Assembly (NCBI RefSeq): GCF_022012415.1
Contig: NZ_JAKLTR010000009.1
Location: 62,001-126,000 of the forward strand
DNA from: Terrimonas ginsenosidimutans
Lineage (GTDB): Bacteria > Bacteroidota > Bacteroidia > Chitinophagales > Chitinophagaceae
Length of the DNA: 64,000 nucleotides
Direction of reading: 5' to 3'
Shown piece after piece: positions 49,881-59,289 of this stretch. Within the stretch, counting starts at the first letter, position 1, and the number at the start of each line of letters is the position of its first letter. The notes under the pieces are model-generated. The model worked only from the letters and a program-made list of their open reading frames with translations, made no database searches and was not told the origin of the DNA. A program made the translations under genes and the position numbers.

Positions 49881-52800
49881 ATGGCTCCAGCCCGATATAT
49901 AACTTTTACATCATTTCTGCTTTTGTTCCTGTTCCAGGCTGCGCCCACCTGCTTTGCGCAGATGGGATTCAGCTTTGATATTGATAAGCCGAAAGCATTC
50001 GAGAACAGAAAACTTAAATCTGAAAAAACACCCACTGATAAAAAGATCAAAGCGCCCCGCCGCTTTCTTCAGAACACCGTTACTCACTACAATTACTACT
50101 TTAACGCTAATAAAAAGCTGAACGAAGTACTTACACGCGCGAAAGCTACCTTCCGTGACGATTATTCAAAACTGCTGCCTTTTTACAATTACAGTCTTGA
50201 TGTGACCGCGGCTGACAGCATTCAGCTGGATTCGGTTTCTTACAAAGCGCAAACAGGTATCGTACTGCATGATCTGCGGAACGACTGGGCCGATAACCTT
50301 TACCTTCTATGGGGAGCATCCTACTACCTGCAGAAACAGTTTGATTCCGCATACCTGATGTTCCAGTTCATTAACTATGCATTCGCGGAAAAAGAAAAAG
50401 ATGGCTACTACCGCACCATTGGCAGTGCACGCGATGGCAACAGCGCACTTTCTGTTTCAAGCAAAGAAAAAAACGGCATTGTCAGCAGAGCATTGTCCGA
50501 GCCGCCGAGCAGGAACGATGCGTTTATCTGGCAGGTGCGGAATTATCTCGCACAAAACCGCCTGTCCGATGCCTCCACACTGATCCAGATCCTGAAAACC
50601 GATTCCCTCTTCCCGGCAAGATTACACAATGACCTGGAAGAAGTGCAGGCATTCCTGTTCTATAAACAGCAGATGTGGGACAGTGCCGCTGTGCATCTTG
50701 AAAAAGCGCTCAGTAACGCCAGCGATCGCCAGGAAAAAGCCCGCTGGGAATATCTGCTCGGGCAATTGCATGAAAGCACGCAGAAGCTTGATGCCGCAGC
50801 TGACTGGTATGAAAGATCGATTGCGCACACTACTGACCCGATCATGGATGTGTATGCCCGCCTTGCCGGCGTTCGCGTACACAAGAACGATAGTGTGAAG
50901 GATTATATCGCCGAAAACATTGCCACCCTCACAAAAATGGCGCGCCGGGATAAATATTCAGACTACCGTGATATCATCTACTACATGGCCGCGCAAATGG
51001 AACTGGAAAGAAATAATCCGGAAGGCGCGCTGGCACTTCTCTCAAAAGGAACCAAATATATTTCTGATAAGTCTAACCTCCGGAACCGGATCTTCCTGCA
51101 AATGGCAGAGCTTTCCTTTACCGGAAGCCTTTACCGGCAGTCCGCGAATTTCTATGACAGTATTCAAATGGGTGATCCCATCATTACAGATCCGCAGGCG
51201 ATAGCTACAAAAAAGAAAATGTCCGTCCGCATGGCGGAATACACTGAAACCATTGCACGCCAGGATAGCCTGCAAAAGTTGGCGATGATGCCGGAAGACC
51301 AGCGTCGCGACAGGGTAAAGAAAATGGTTCGCTTGCTTCGGAAACAACAGGGCCTGAAAGATGAAGGCGTTGTTACGACCGGCTCAACCCTCCCTTCCAA
51401 TCAGCCGCCCCCCTCCCTTTTTGGAGAAACTAAGGGAGAATGGTACTTCTATAATGCCAATGCACGTCAGAAAGGGATCAATGATTTCCGGACAAAATGG
51501 GGTACGCGAAAGAATACAGACAACTGGCGGCGAAGTGCCGCTCAAAGCGCGATGATGATGATGAACCCGTCAACCAACCCGGCTCTGACAGGGATGATCA
51601 ATGGCGCAGATACAGCCTCCGGCGCTCAGTTCACATTTGATGCCCTTTACGCACGTATTCCTATGAGCCCCGAAAAATTACAGGTCTCCAACGATTCGAT
51701 CCAAAATGCCCTGTTCAACATGGGTGTAGCGTTCATTCAGGAACTGGACGATTGTTCCCGTGGCACTTCAACGCTGGAAGAATTACGCACACGGTTCCCC
51801 GATGCGCCAAAAATGGACGAAGTATTGTTCAACCTTTATTTCTGCTATCGCAAGAACGGTGAAACCGCAAAAGCAGATGCAGCAAGAAGAGTGCTCGCCG
51901 GACAATTTGGTAAAAGCAATTTCAACACGATCGTAACCACCGGAAAAGATCCTAACTCAACGGCGCCCAAGCCCGAGGTAACGAAACTGTATGAACATAT
52001 TTACGACCTTTTCATCGAAGGAAGCTTTACTGAAGCGGTAGCACGCAAGCGTAGTGCCGACAGCTCTTACGGCAAAACCTACTGGACTCCGCAGCTTCTT
52101 TATATCGAAGCGGTGTATTATGTAAAACAGCGGGATGACAGCACCGCCAAAAAGGTGCTGGGCAATATCATCAGCCAGTTCAATGGAACTCCACTGGCGA
52201 AGAAAGCGGCCACACTGCTGGATGTACTCAATCGCAGAAATGAGATCGAAGAAGAATTGCGTAATATGGTGATCAAAATGCCTGCAGAGGACACGGCACA
52301 ACGCCGCGATCCCGTCGCCGTCACACCGCCGCCTGTTACAACACAGCCTCCATCTATCGTTAAAACGGATATTAAATTGCCGGTATCGAAAGACAGTCTG
52401 AATATCAAGGCGCCGTCACAGGGCGTACCGGGTCTTGTGCAGAAACCGACAAGATTCCCGAAAGACAGTATTCCTCCGGACACACTTGCAGCCACACCTG
52501 ACACGGCCATTACCACCGTGGTACCGAAAAAAGATACAGCCGTGGTTGCTCCGCCGACCGTAGTTGCACCTCCGGGAAGCCCGTTCAGCTTTAATGCGGA
52601 AGAACCCCATTATGTGCTGATCATCCTGAACAAAGTCGATCCGGTTTTCGTAAATGAAGCCCGAAATGCATTCTATCGCTATAATAAAGACACCTATTTC
52701 AATAAGATCATGCAGGCCGAACTGGTGGAGCTTGATACCGACAATCGTCTGTTACTGGTGAGTCCGTTTAAAAATGCGGCAGAAGCGGTCGCGTATGTCG

Positions 52801-52964
52801 ACCAGACCAGGCCAAAAACATCTACAGAGATCGTTCCATGGCTGAAAGGCGGCAAATACACTTATTCCGTCATCACGGAAAAGAACCTCCAGGTGCTGAA
52901 AGGCAATAAAGACATCAATGCCTATACTGAATTTCTCCAGAAAGTGGTACCCGGCAAGTTTTAG
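49881..52964 (+). CDS. PorW/SprE-like TPR protein (type IX secretion / gliding motility)
   Basis: A 1027-residue exported protein with signal peptide (ending near CFAQ). I start at the ATG 49881; an upstream TTG is unlikely. HYNYYFNANKKLNEVLTRAK opens the region I associate with PorW/SprE homologues of Chitinophagaceae. Many tetratricopeptide units follow (e.g. LWGASYYLQKQFDSAYLMFQ, about residues 145-165, and KARWEYLLGQLHESTQKLDA), then a Pro/Asp/Thr-rich linker at about 800-880, and a C-terminal domain with HYVLIILNKVDPVFVNEAR, which looks like an SPOR-like or alpha/beta fold. PorW/SprE couples the periplasmic rings to the motor of the T9SS. The length exceeds the usual 600-870. No other T9SS gene is in view. 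Confidence 0.72.
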   Translation: MAPARYITFTSFLLLFLFQAAPTCFAQMGFSFDIDKPKAFENRKLKSEKTPTDKKIKAPRRFLQNTVTHYNYYFNANKKLNEVLTRAKATFRDDYSKLLPFYNYSLDVTAADSIQLDSVSYKAQTGIVLHDLRNDWADNLYLLWGASYYLQKQFDSAYLMFQFINYAFAEKEKDGYYRTIGSARDGNSALSVSSKEKNGIVSRALSEPPSRNDAFIWQVRNYLAQNRLSDASTLIQILKTDSLFPARLHNDLEEVQAFLFYKQQMWDSAAVHLEKALSNASDRQEKARWEYLLGQLHESTQKLDAAADWYERSIAHTTDPIMDVYARLAGVRVHKNDSVKDYIAENIATLTKMARRDKYSDYRDIIYYMAAQMELERNNPEGALALLSKGTKYISDKSNLRNRIFLQMAELSFTGSLYRQSANFYDSIQMGDPIITDPQAIATKKKMSVRMAEYTETIARQDSLQKLAMMPEDQRRDRVKKMVRLLRKQQGLKDEGVVTTGSTLPSNQPPPSLFGETKGEWYFYNANARQKGINDFRTKWGTRKNTDNWRRSAAQSAMMMMNPSTNPALTGMINGADTASGAQFTFDALYARIPMSPEKLQVSNDSIQNALFNMGVAFIQELDDCSRGTSTLEELRTRFPDAPKMDEVLFNLYFCYRKNGETAKADAARRVLAGQFGKSNFNTIVTTGKDPNSTAPKPEVTKLYEHIYDLFIEGSFTEAVARKRSADSSYGKTYWTPQLLYIEAVYYVKQRDDSTAKKVLGNIISQFNGTPLAKKAATLLDVLNRRNEIEEELRNMVIKMPAEDTAQRRDPVAVTPPPVTTQPPSIVKTDIKLPVSKDSLNIKAPSQGVPGLVQKPTRFPKDSIPPDTLAATPDTAITTVVPKKDTAVVAPPTVVAPPGSPFSFNAEEPHYVLIILNKVDPVFVNEARNAFYRYNKDTYFNKIMQAELVELDTDNRLLLVSPFKNAAEAVAYVDQTRPKTSTEIVPWLKGGKYTYSVITEKNLQVLKGNKDINAYTEFLQKVVPGKF

Positions 52965-52994
52965 CGGAATTAGATAAACTGATTTTGGTAAATT

Positions 52995-53026
52995 TGAGCC
53001 CCGGTCGTTCAGGCGATCGGGGCTCA
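52995..53026. terminator. Hairpin terminator after the SprE-like gene
   Basis: TGAGCCCCGGTCG pairs with CGATCGGGGCTCA (12 of 13) around a 6-nt loop, about 30 bp after the stop codon. A T run is absent, so efficiency is uncertain. Confidence 0.65.
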
Positions 53027-53127
53027 TCCGTCAAAGCCCTGGCAATGGCGGACTGTACGGCCACGGTCTTTCAGAACACCATACCAAACAACTTATCCCT
53101 CAGGAACTCAAGAATTCTATTTAATAT

Positions 53128-55551
53128 ATGAAAAGATCTGTTCGCATCTTCTGGTACATTTTCCTTGGCGGATTCGGCACGTTGGTGCTACTGATCCTCC
53201 TGGCCAATTTCGGCGTATTTGGAAAAATGCCCTCTCTGCAGGAATTGGAAAACCCTTCCATACAGCAGGCTTCAGAAGTGTATGCTATCGACGGCACATT
53301 GATGGGTAAGTACTACACGGAACGCGGCAACCGCAGTAATGTAAAGTACCGCGATATTTCCCCCAACGTCATTAACGCACTCGTTGCAACGGAAGATGAG
53401 CGGTTCTATGACCACGCTGGAATTGACACCCGTTCAACCCTCCGCGCGATCTTCACCGCAGGACGCCAGGGCGGTGGAAGTACCATCACCCAGCAGCTTG
53501 CAAAGGCATTGCTCGGCCAGGGTAGCAAGAACGCACTGAACCGCTCGGTTGAAAAGATCAAGGAATGGATCATCGCCATCAAGCTGGAAAGAAATTTTAC
53601 CAAAGAAGAGATCATTACGCTTTACCTGAATGCTGTACCATTCGGAGACAATATTTACGGCATCCGCAACGCGGCAAGAACGTTTTTTCAGAAAGAACCT
53701 GACCGTCTGGCGGTGGAAGAAGCTGCTGTGCTCATCGGTATGCTCAAAGCAAACTACACGTATAACCCGATGCGCAACCCCAAAGCCGCACTCGATCGCC
53801 GGAATGTTGTACTGGGTCAGATGGTAGCGAATAAAAAGATCAGCGAGGCAGATGGAGCAAGACTCAAAGGAACTCCCATCAAATTAAACTACCGCAAGCT
53901 GGATGAGAACAATGGCTATGCTCCCTATTTCCGGGAAGTATTACGCGATGAGGTCAAGAACACATTGAAGGATATCGAGAAACCGGACGGAACCAAATAT
54001 GATATCTATAAAGATGGATTGAAGATCTACACCACCATCAATCCACGTATGCAGGAATATGCCGAGGAAGCGGTCGCATCTCATATGCCGACTCTCCAAA
54101 AAGCACTGATGGCGCAGGCCAAACTGAAGAACGGCACTATCTGGAAAGATCACGAGAACGTACTGGAAGCTTCGATGAAGGCGAGCGACCGCTGGAAAAA
54201 TCTTGCAGAAGATGGTCTGACAGATAAAGAGATCAAAGCCACCTTCAACAAGAAAACGCCGATGAAGATCTTCGCCTGGAACAGCAACCGGCAAAGAGAC
54301 ACCGTCATGACGCCATACGACTCCATCCGGTATCACCGCCAGATGCTTCAAACGGCATTCATGGTCATGGACCCGCAAACCGGTGAAGTCAGGGCATGGG
54401 TCGGAGGTATCGATTTCAAAACCTATAAACTCGATCACGCTAATATGCGCACCAAGCGCCAGGTCGGCTCTACCATGAAACCGCTGTTATATACACAGGC
54501 CATGGAAGAAAGAGGCTTTACTCCTCAAACAGAAGTGATCGATCAGCAACAGAATTTCGGGAACGGACAGCTGGTACCCGCTACCACCAAAACATGCAGT
54601 GGAAGAGTAATGACCATGGCGTCCGCACTGGCCGGCTCACGTAACTGCGCTACCGCCTATATCATGAAACAGGTTGGGCCGAAAGAATTCACCGACTTCC
54701 TTGCACGACTGAACATTCCAACCAAAATAGATGCATTTCCTTCTATCGCACTCGGTGCCTGCGACCTTTCTTTATTCGAAATGATGTGGGGCTATAGCAT
54801 TTTCGGAGGAAGAGGATTTACCACTAAGCCCTATTTTATCAGCCGCATTGAAGATAGAAACGGAAATGTGATCAAACGCTTTGATTATAGCGTAAACAGA
54901 AAAGAAGCCGTGAGCGAAGCCACTGCTTACAATATGGCGAGAATGATGCAGGGCACCGTTGACTTTGGTACTGCAGCCGGACTACGCTCCCGCCTTGGTG
55001 CTGTTGAGATGTCTGGAAAAACCGGAACCACCAATGATAACGCCGATGGTTGGTTCATGGGTTACACGCCTCAGCTACTCGGCGGTGTCTGGATAGGTTG
55101 TGATGACCGCTTTATCCGCATCGAAAACAACCTCGGTTATGGCGGACGCGCCGCAATGCCGATCTGGGAGAAATTCTTCCAGAAAGTGTATGCAGACAAA
55201 ACACTTGGGATAGACCGTGATGCCCGCTTTGTTCAGCCCGCTGATGCACATATTTACACCAATAGCGCAGATGGAGAAATGCAGGCAGAAACTGTTGAAC
55301 CCGGTGCAGAAGGCGTTGACCAGGGCGTTGGCGCAGAAAATGACTATATCAACCAACCCTATATCGGCCCAGAATCAAAACCAGTGGTCGATGAAGATAA
55401 ACCTGCGAAGAAAGACACAACAAACAAGCAGGATAAAAAACCTTCAGGCAATACAAAACCTATTGGTTCCGCAGATGATGAACCGAAGAAAAAGAAAGGT
55501 TTTTTGAACCGGTTGTTTGGGAAGAAGGATAAAGAAAAAAAGAATAATTAA
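53128..55551 (+). CDS. Class A penicillin-binding protein 1A (bifunctional peptidoglycan synthase)
   Basis: An 807-residue inner-membrane protein that polymerises glycan strands and crosslinks peptides. One N-terminal transmembrane helix (about 8-30), then the GT51 domain with ATEDERFYDHAGID and GGGSTITQQLAKALLGQGS, then the transpeptidase domain with VGSTMKPLLYTQ (SxxK serine), SRNCAT (SxN) and SGKTGTTNDNADGWFMGY (KTGT). The C-terminal 80 residues are a charged Lys/Asp-rich tail (DKPAKKDTTNKQDKK), typical of Bacteroidota PBP1A. A strong terminator follows. No SD is visible and no TAnnTTTG box was seen. Confidence 0.95.
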   Translation: MKRSVRIFWYIFLGGFGTLVLLILLANFGVFGKMPSLQELENPSIQQASEVYAIDGTLMGKYYTERGNRSNVKYRDISPNVINALVATEDERFYDHAGIDTRSTLRAIFTAGRQGGGSTITQQLAKALLGQGSKNALNRSVEKIKEWIIAIKLERNFTKEEIITLYLNAVPFGDNIYGIRNAARTFFQKEPDRLAVEEAAVLIGMLKANYTYNPMRNPKAALDRRNVVLGQMVANKKISEADGARLKGTPIKLNYRKLDENNGYAPYFREVLRDEVKNTLKDIEKPDGTKYDIYKDGLKIYTTINPRMQEYAEEAVASHMPTLQKALMAQAKLKNGTIWKDHENVLEASMKASDRWKNLAEDGLTDKEIKATFNKKTPMKIFAWNSNRQRDTVMTPYDSIRYHRQMLQTAFMVMDPQTGEVRAWVGGIDFKTYKLDHANMRTKRQVGSTMKPLLYTQAMEERGFTPQTEVIDQQQNFGNGQLVPATTKTCSGRVMTMASALAGSRNCATAYIMKQVGPKEFTDFLARLNIPTKIDAFPSIALGACDLSLFEMMWGYSIFGGRGFTTKPYFISRIEDRNGNVIKRFDYSVNRKEAVSEATAYNMARMMQGTVDFGTAAGLRSRLGAVEMSGKTGTTNDNADGWFMGYTPQLLGGVWIGCDDRFIRIENNLGYGGRAAMPIWEKFFQKVYADKTLGIDRDARFVQPADAHIYTNSADGEMQAETVEPGAEGVDQGVGAENDYINQPYIGPESKPVVDEDKPAKKDTTNKQDKKPSGNTKPIGSADDEPKKKKGFLNRLFGKKDKEKKNN

Positions 55552-55556
55552 ACCGC

Positions 55557-55613
55557 CATTGTATAGAAATAAGAACGCCTCCTTTTCGGAGGCATTCTTA
55601 TTTCTATACAATG
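55557..55613. terminator. Very long bidirectional terminator with a 26-bp stem
   Basis: CATTGTATAGAAATAAGAA followed by CGCCTCC (26 nt) pairs with its inverse at 55588-55613 with one mismatch, around a 5-nt loop. Unlike simple terminators the AT-rich outer part is also exactly inverted. Confidence 0.85.
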
Positions 55614-55816
55614 CAGCTGATGAGATAAATCAACCCCTTTAACCCACGATCCCGGTTGTGAGCTACAGCGGTTGATGCGGCATCTGCTCCATAAGGATCA
55701 ATCGAAGATCCTTTCCCTTACAGGGAGCCATGCTCTTAAAGCTGCCACTGTTCTTAAAAAACTTTCCGGCATTCTTCCGGCATCAATGTCATAGAGACCG
55801 ATTGTATCTCAAACGC

Positions 55817-55847
55817 GAAGAGGCTGCCTCGCGGAGACAGCCTCTTC
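55817..55847. terminator. Hairpin terminator of the OmpA-family gene
   Basis: GAAGAGGCTG pairs with CAGCCTCTTC, with CTC/GAG continuing inside, around GCG. It lies 24 bp past the stop of the minus-strand OmpA gene. Confidence 0.8.
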
Positions 55848-55870
55848 AATAATATTGCTCATTCAGTACT

Positions 55871-57193
55871 TTATCTTGCCGCTTTGAACTCCACCCTTCT
55901 GTTCGCTGCACGTCCCTGAACCGTTTTGTTATCCGCAATCGGTGTTGACTGTCCATAACCGATCGTAACAAGTCTGTCAGCATTGATACCTTTCTTCACA
56001 AAATATGCTTTCACGGCCTCTGCTCTCTTTTCAGATAATGCCTGGTTCTTATCTTCTTTACCAGTATTATCTGTGTGACCTTCTATGGAGATCTTAAGAT
56101 CTGGATGTTCGCTCATGATTACAGCGCCTTTATCCAGCTCAACTTTCGCGGCTGCAGTAAGCGTAGCGCTTCCTGAAACAAATTGAACTTTTTTCGCATT
56201 GAACTTGAACTGCTCAAGAGTCGGGCAACCAAAATTTTCTGCCAGACCAGCCTCTGAAGGGCAACGATCGTCTTCATCATTCACACCGTCACCATCTGTA
56301 TCCGGAACAGGGCATCCCTGGTAACGGGCTACGCCGGCGACTGTCGGACATTTATCTTCTTCATCGTTGATACCGTCTTTATCCGTATCCGGAACAGGAC
56401 AACCCTGGTATTTTGCCAGGCCTGGCACTGTTGGACATTTATCCTCTTCATCATTCACACCGTCTTTATCGGTATCCGGGATCGGGCAGCCATTGTATTT
56501 TTCCAAACCAGGAACGGTCGGACATTTATCGAGGCTGTCAATAATACCGTCTTTATCTGTATCTAAAGGAGGCGCGGGAGGGAGTGGTTTCAGCACTACC
56601 GGCTCTGCTTTTTTCCCAATGCGTCCCGCAACACCAAACTGGTAGAACAAGTGATAGTTTGAGGTTTCTTTGGTCACAGGAATTCTGTACTGTGACGTAA
56701 CAAACAGTGCCGCATCATCCATAATGTTGAGCCTCATGCCAACTCCTGTTGGAATAAAAGCGCCAAAATAACTTCCCTTGTACATGGAAGCGCCGACACC
56801 CGCAATGAGGTATGGTTGTACAAGATATTTTTCAGACACCATCTTCAGGTTGAAAGAAGCGTCTGCTTCCAGCAAGAATTGATTATTTAACACTCTTCCA
56901 TTCCCTAACGCATCTTTCACGAAAGAGCCGGCAAGAGTACCCGCAAAATCCACATGTTTACTAAAACCCTGGAAATAGGACACAGCAAGACCCGGAGACA
57001 TCTCTTTTGTTTTGGCCCACTGTTTATCAGCCAGCACTTTCGTTAATGACTGGGAACGTATACGACTGGGAGTCAGGTAATCATTAAAGAAAAAACTCAC
57101 CCCGATTGCAGCCGGCCGGACTTCTGGATCCTGCGCAAAACTGTTTGAATTCAGGAAACACAAAGCCACTATGACGACTAAAATCTTCTTCAT
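55871..57193 (-). CDS. OmpA-family protein with thrombospondin type-3 repeats
   Basis: A 440-residue outer-membrane protein. Signal peptide ends near NSFAQ. Residues about 25-195 form a beta-barrel. A linker carries four thrombospondin type-3 (calcium-binding) repeats of about 23 residues, each like DTDKDGINDEEDKCPTV with a Gly-Cys-Pro-x-Pro-Asp ending. The C-terminal OmpA domain has VQFVSGSATLTAAAKVELDKG, ISIEGHTDNTGKE and NQALSEKRAEAVKAYF, GYGQSTPIADN and RRVEFK, which binds peptidoglycan. It anchors the outer membrane to the wall. A TATTTTTG -7 box lies 30 bp upstream. Confidence 0.95.
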   Translation of the reverse strand: MKKILVVIVALCFLNSNSFAQDPEVRPAAIGVSFFFNDYLTPSRIRSQSLTKVLADKQWAKTKEMSPGLAVSYFQGFSKHVDFAGTLAGSFVKDALGNGRVLNNQFLLEADASFNLKMVSEKYLVQPYLIAGVGASMYKGSYFGAFIPTGVGMRLNIMDDAALFVTSQYRIPVTKETSNYHLFYQFGVAGRIGKKAEPVVLKPLPPAPPLDTDKDGIIDSLDKCPTVPGLEKYNGCPIPDTDKDGVNDEEDKCPTVPGLAKYQGCPVPDTDKDGINDEEDKCPTVAGVARYQGCPVPDTDGDGVNDEDDRCPSEAGLAENFGCPTLEQFKFNAKKVQFVSGSATLTAAAKVELDKGAVIMSEHPDLKISIEGHTDNTGKEDKNQALSEKRAEAVKAYFVKKGINADRLVTIGYGQSTPIADNKTVQGRAANRRVEFKAAR

Positions 57194-57222
57194 AAAGCAG
57201 TAGTTTGGTTAATAATACGGGA

Positions 57223-57230
57223 CAAAAATA
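57223..57230 (-). promoter_or_regulatory. -7 box (TATTTTTG) of the OmpA-family gene
   Basis: The minus strand reads TATTTTTG, an exact TAnnTTTG match, 30 bp before the ATG at 57193. A TTTT stretch about 17 bp further upstream could serve at -33. Confidence 0.6.
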
Positions 57231-57358
57231 AACGCTATTTACATTTGAAAATAAACTATTTCCTTACAATTCACGTATTTGTGAGCGAAAAAACCAGACC
57301 CCTCCACCGGCAAACAAAAATCGCCGGTCCCTCATCCGGTCTTCCCTATGAACTGAGC

Positions 57359-59059
57359 TTACTTACCTGCGAAATACTTCGCCCGCACATATTTATCCTC
57401 ACCATAGATATCGTCATAAAACACCACTTTCCCATCCTTCGCATCAGCAGTAAAATAGCGGATAAATACGGGGAGACGGTTTTTTACGCCAATGGAGTGT
57501 TTTTCTTTGCGCTGTAACCAGGCCGACATAGAGTCTTCCTTCGGAGATGGCGTATCTATGTATTGATCACTGTCATTATCATAACGTACAATGTTGTAAG
57601 CCAGTTCTTCCCACTGCTGTACCCGTACACATCCATGACTAAGCGCACGACCTGTCCGGGCAAACAAATAGCGCTGATTTGTATCATGCAGATACACCGC
57701 ATATTTATTGGGGAAATTGAATTTCAGGATACCAAGAGCATTTTCATCGCCACTTCCCTGCACTACGTTGAACGGAATGCCTTTGCTGTATTTTGACCAG
57801 TCAACACTGTCTGCGCTGACCTCATCACCACGAGAATTGATCAGGCTGTAGCCCTTTTTAGCCAGGTAACCGGTATTTTTCTTCAGCGCCGGCAGGATCT
57901 CTTTCACAATTATGCTATTCGGGATTGTCCATTGAGGGTAAGTGACCAGGTTAGAAATAGAGCTGTTCAACAGCGGGGTCCGTGTGATCGGCTTGCCGCA
58001 AATGACCTTAGAGGTGATCTCCAGCGAATCCTTGTTCAATAATTTCATGTAAAACCCTGGGAGGTTCACCCAGATATACCGTTCAGGCATTTGCTCGGGC
58101 AACATCTTATACCGGTCCATATTGATCGCAAGACTCACGAAACGGTCTTTATCCGTAAAATTCAGCATACGCACGGTTCCCTCTCCTGCTTTCCCGTCGT
58201 CTGTGATACCGGTGTGCAACTGGAATTTTTTAATTGCACTGGCCATTTGCAGAGAATCGGGAGGCAGGCTGTCTGTCAGGTAGCCGCCTTCACGCATGCG
58301 CGCTTCAAGGGCCGCTGTAAAACCGGGATCTTTGGGGGATGGCACGCGGGTATATACTTTCTGGTAATCCGCACTGTCAAGAAACGCCTTTGCACCCGCC
58401 TTCAACGCCTTGTATCCGGCATGTTGCGGTTCAAGCGAAGCTATTATTGACGCAAGCGACTCCTGTTGTTTCAATAAGCTCTGCAACTTTTGTATGTAAA
58501 ATTCATCAACCAGTACAGAATCTTTTCTTAAGCTGACGCTGTCCTGCGGCAGACGTCCCAGTTTCACATCCTTTACCATGTGCATAAAAGCATCTGTCAG
58601 CAGCAGGTCTGCTTTAGCCCAAAGCACCGCATCTTTCTTATCTGTTTTATCTGACGTGTCCGCAACAAGTTTTGTGTAGATCGCTTCCAGCGTAGCACTG
58701 TGATAATCTTCAGGAAATAAACCGTAGAACTGAGCCGAGCGCACCAGTTCCAGCATGGAATCACTCACCGGCTGCCACTGCTGCCCTGCATTCCAGGATG
58801 TGGCAAATTGAGTACTTTCATAAACCTGCTTCAGCGGAGCAAGTAATTCCAGTTTGATTGAATCATCGATCCTGCCATCATTGGCGACCGCGTAATCAAT
58901 AGAACTGCGGATCAATTCTGTCACTTTTGTATGCAGCTCTTCCGGAGAAACAACTATTTCTTTCTCCGGCGGCTTCTTCGCTTCGCCACAAGCAGCTACA
59001 ACACATGAAATAACAAAAAGGGTAATGACAGAGGAATACGAAAAAACTTTCTTATTCAT
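57359..59059 (-). CDS. L,D-transpeptidase (YcbB-like) lipoprotein
   Basis: About 566 residues from ATG 59059 (another ATG four codons earlier is possible). The lipobox is VVAAC (Cys about residue 24). Residues about 60-230 are a scaffold/SH3-poor alpha domain as in YcbB-type enzymes. PDSLQMASAIKKFQLHTGI is a peptidoglycan-binding domain. The YkuD catalytic domain has IWVNLPGFYMKLL, SNLVTYPQWTIPNSI, YLHDTNQRYLFAR and ALSHGCVRVQQWEELAYNI with the catalytic Cys in SHGC. It forms 3-3 crosslinks or attaches proteins to the wall. It is divergent from a VanX-like dipeptidase gene, so both act on peptidoglycan peptides. Confidence 0.92.
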   Translation of the reverse strand: MNKKVFSYSSVITLFVISCVVAACGEAKKPPEKEIVVSPEELHTKVTELIRSSIDYAVANDGRIDDSIKLELLAPLKQVYESTQFATSWNAGQQWQPVSDSMLELVRSAQFYGLFPEDYHSATLEAIYTKLVADTSDKTDKKDAVLWAKADLLLTDAFMHMVKDVKLGRLPQDSVSLRKDSVLVDEFYIQKLQSLLKQQESLASIIASLEPQHAGYKALKAGAKAFLDSADYQKVYTRVPSPKDPGFTAALEARMREGGYLTDSLPPDSLQMASAIKKFQLHTGITDDGKAGEGTVRMLNFTDKDRFVSLAINMDRYKMLPEQMPERYIWVNLPGFYMKLLNKDSLEITSKVICGKPITRTPLLNSSISNLVTYPQWTIPNSIIVKEILPALKKNTGYLAKKGYSLINSRGDEVSADSVDWSKYSKGIPFNVVQGSGDENALGILKFNFPNKYAVYLHDTNQRYLFARTGRALSHGCVRVQQWEELAYNIVRYDNDSDQYIDTPSPKEDSMSAWLQRKEKHSIGVKNRLPVFIRYFTADAKDGKVVFYDDIYGEDKYVRAKYFAGK

Positions 59060-59155
59060 AAAGGTGAGCATGTATGGGTATCCTGTTTTATAAGTATCTT
59101 TCTTCAGACAAAACTGTGTACGTTAGGGTTGCAAGTTGCTGCGGACGCTGCAATC

Positions 59156-59262
59156 GTTTAATAGTTTTAAGGTTTAAAAGTTTAACCAGCTGTACGCGGC
59201 ATCTAAAACTCTTTCAGAACTGTCACGCTAAACCCTTTGAACTTTTGACCGTTAAACTCAAT
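59156..59262. repeat. Degenerate word-iterated inverted repeat, family D, copy 4
   Basis: TTTAATAG, TTTTAAGG, TTTAAAAG, TTTAACC words on the left (59157-59185) are mirrored loosely at 59229-59258 (TAAACCC, TTTGAACTTTTGACC, TTAAAC). It lies in the divergent spacer upstream of the VanX-like gene and is more decayed than copies 2 and 3. Confidence 0.5.
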
Positions 59263-59289
59263 TTTCCCCTCTTTGGTCTAACAGGATAT

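Larger units (their letters stand above)
55552..55870. other. 319-bp spacer between convergent PBP1A and OmpA genes
   Basis: It holds two terminators (55557-55613 and 55817-55847). The 200 bp between them have no ORF of note; a GGATC...GATCC dyad near 55697 is all that I see. Confidence 0.5.
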
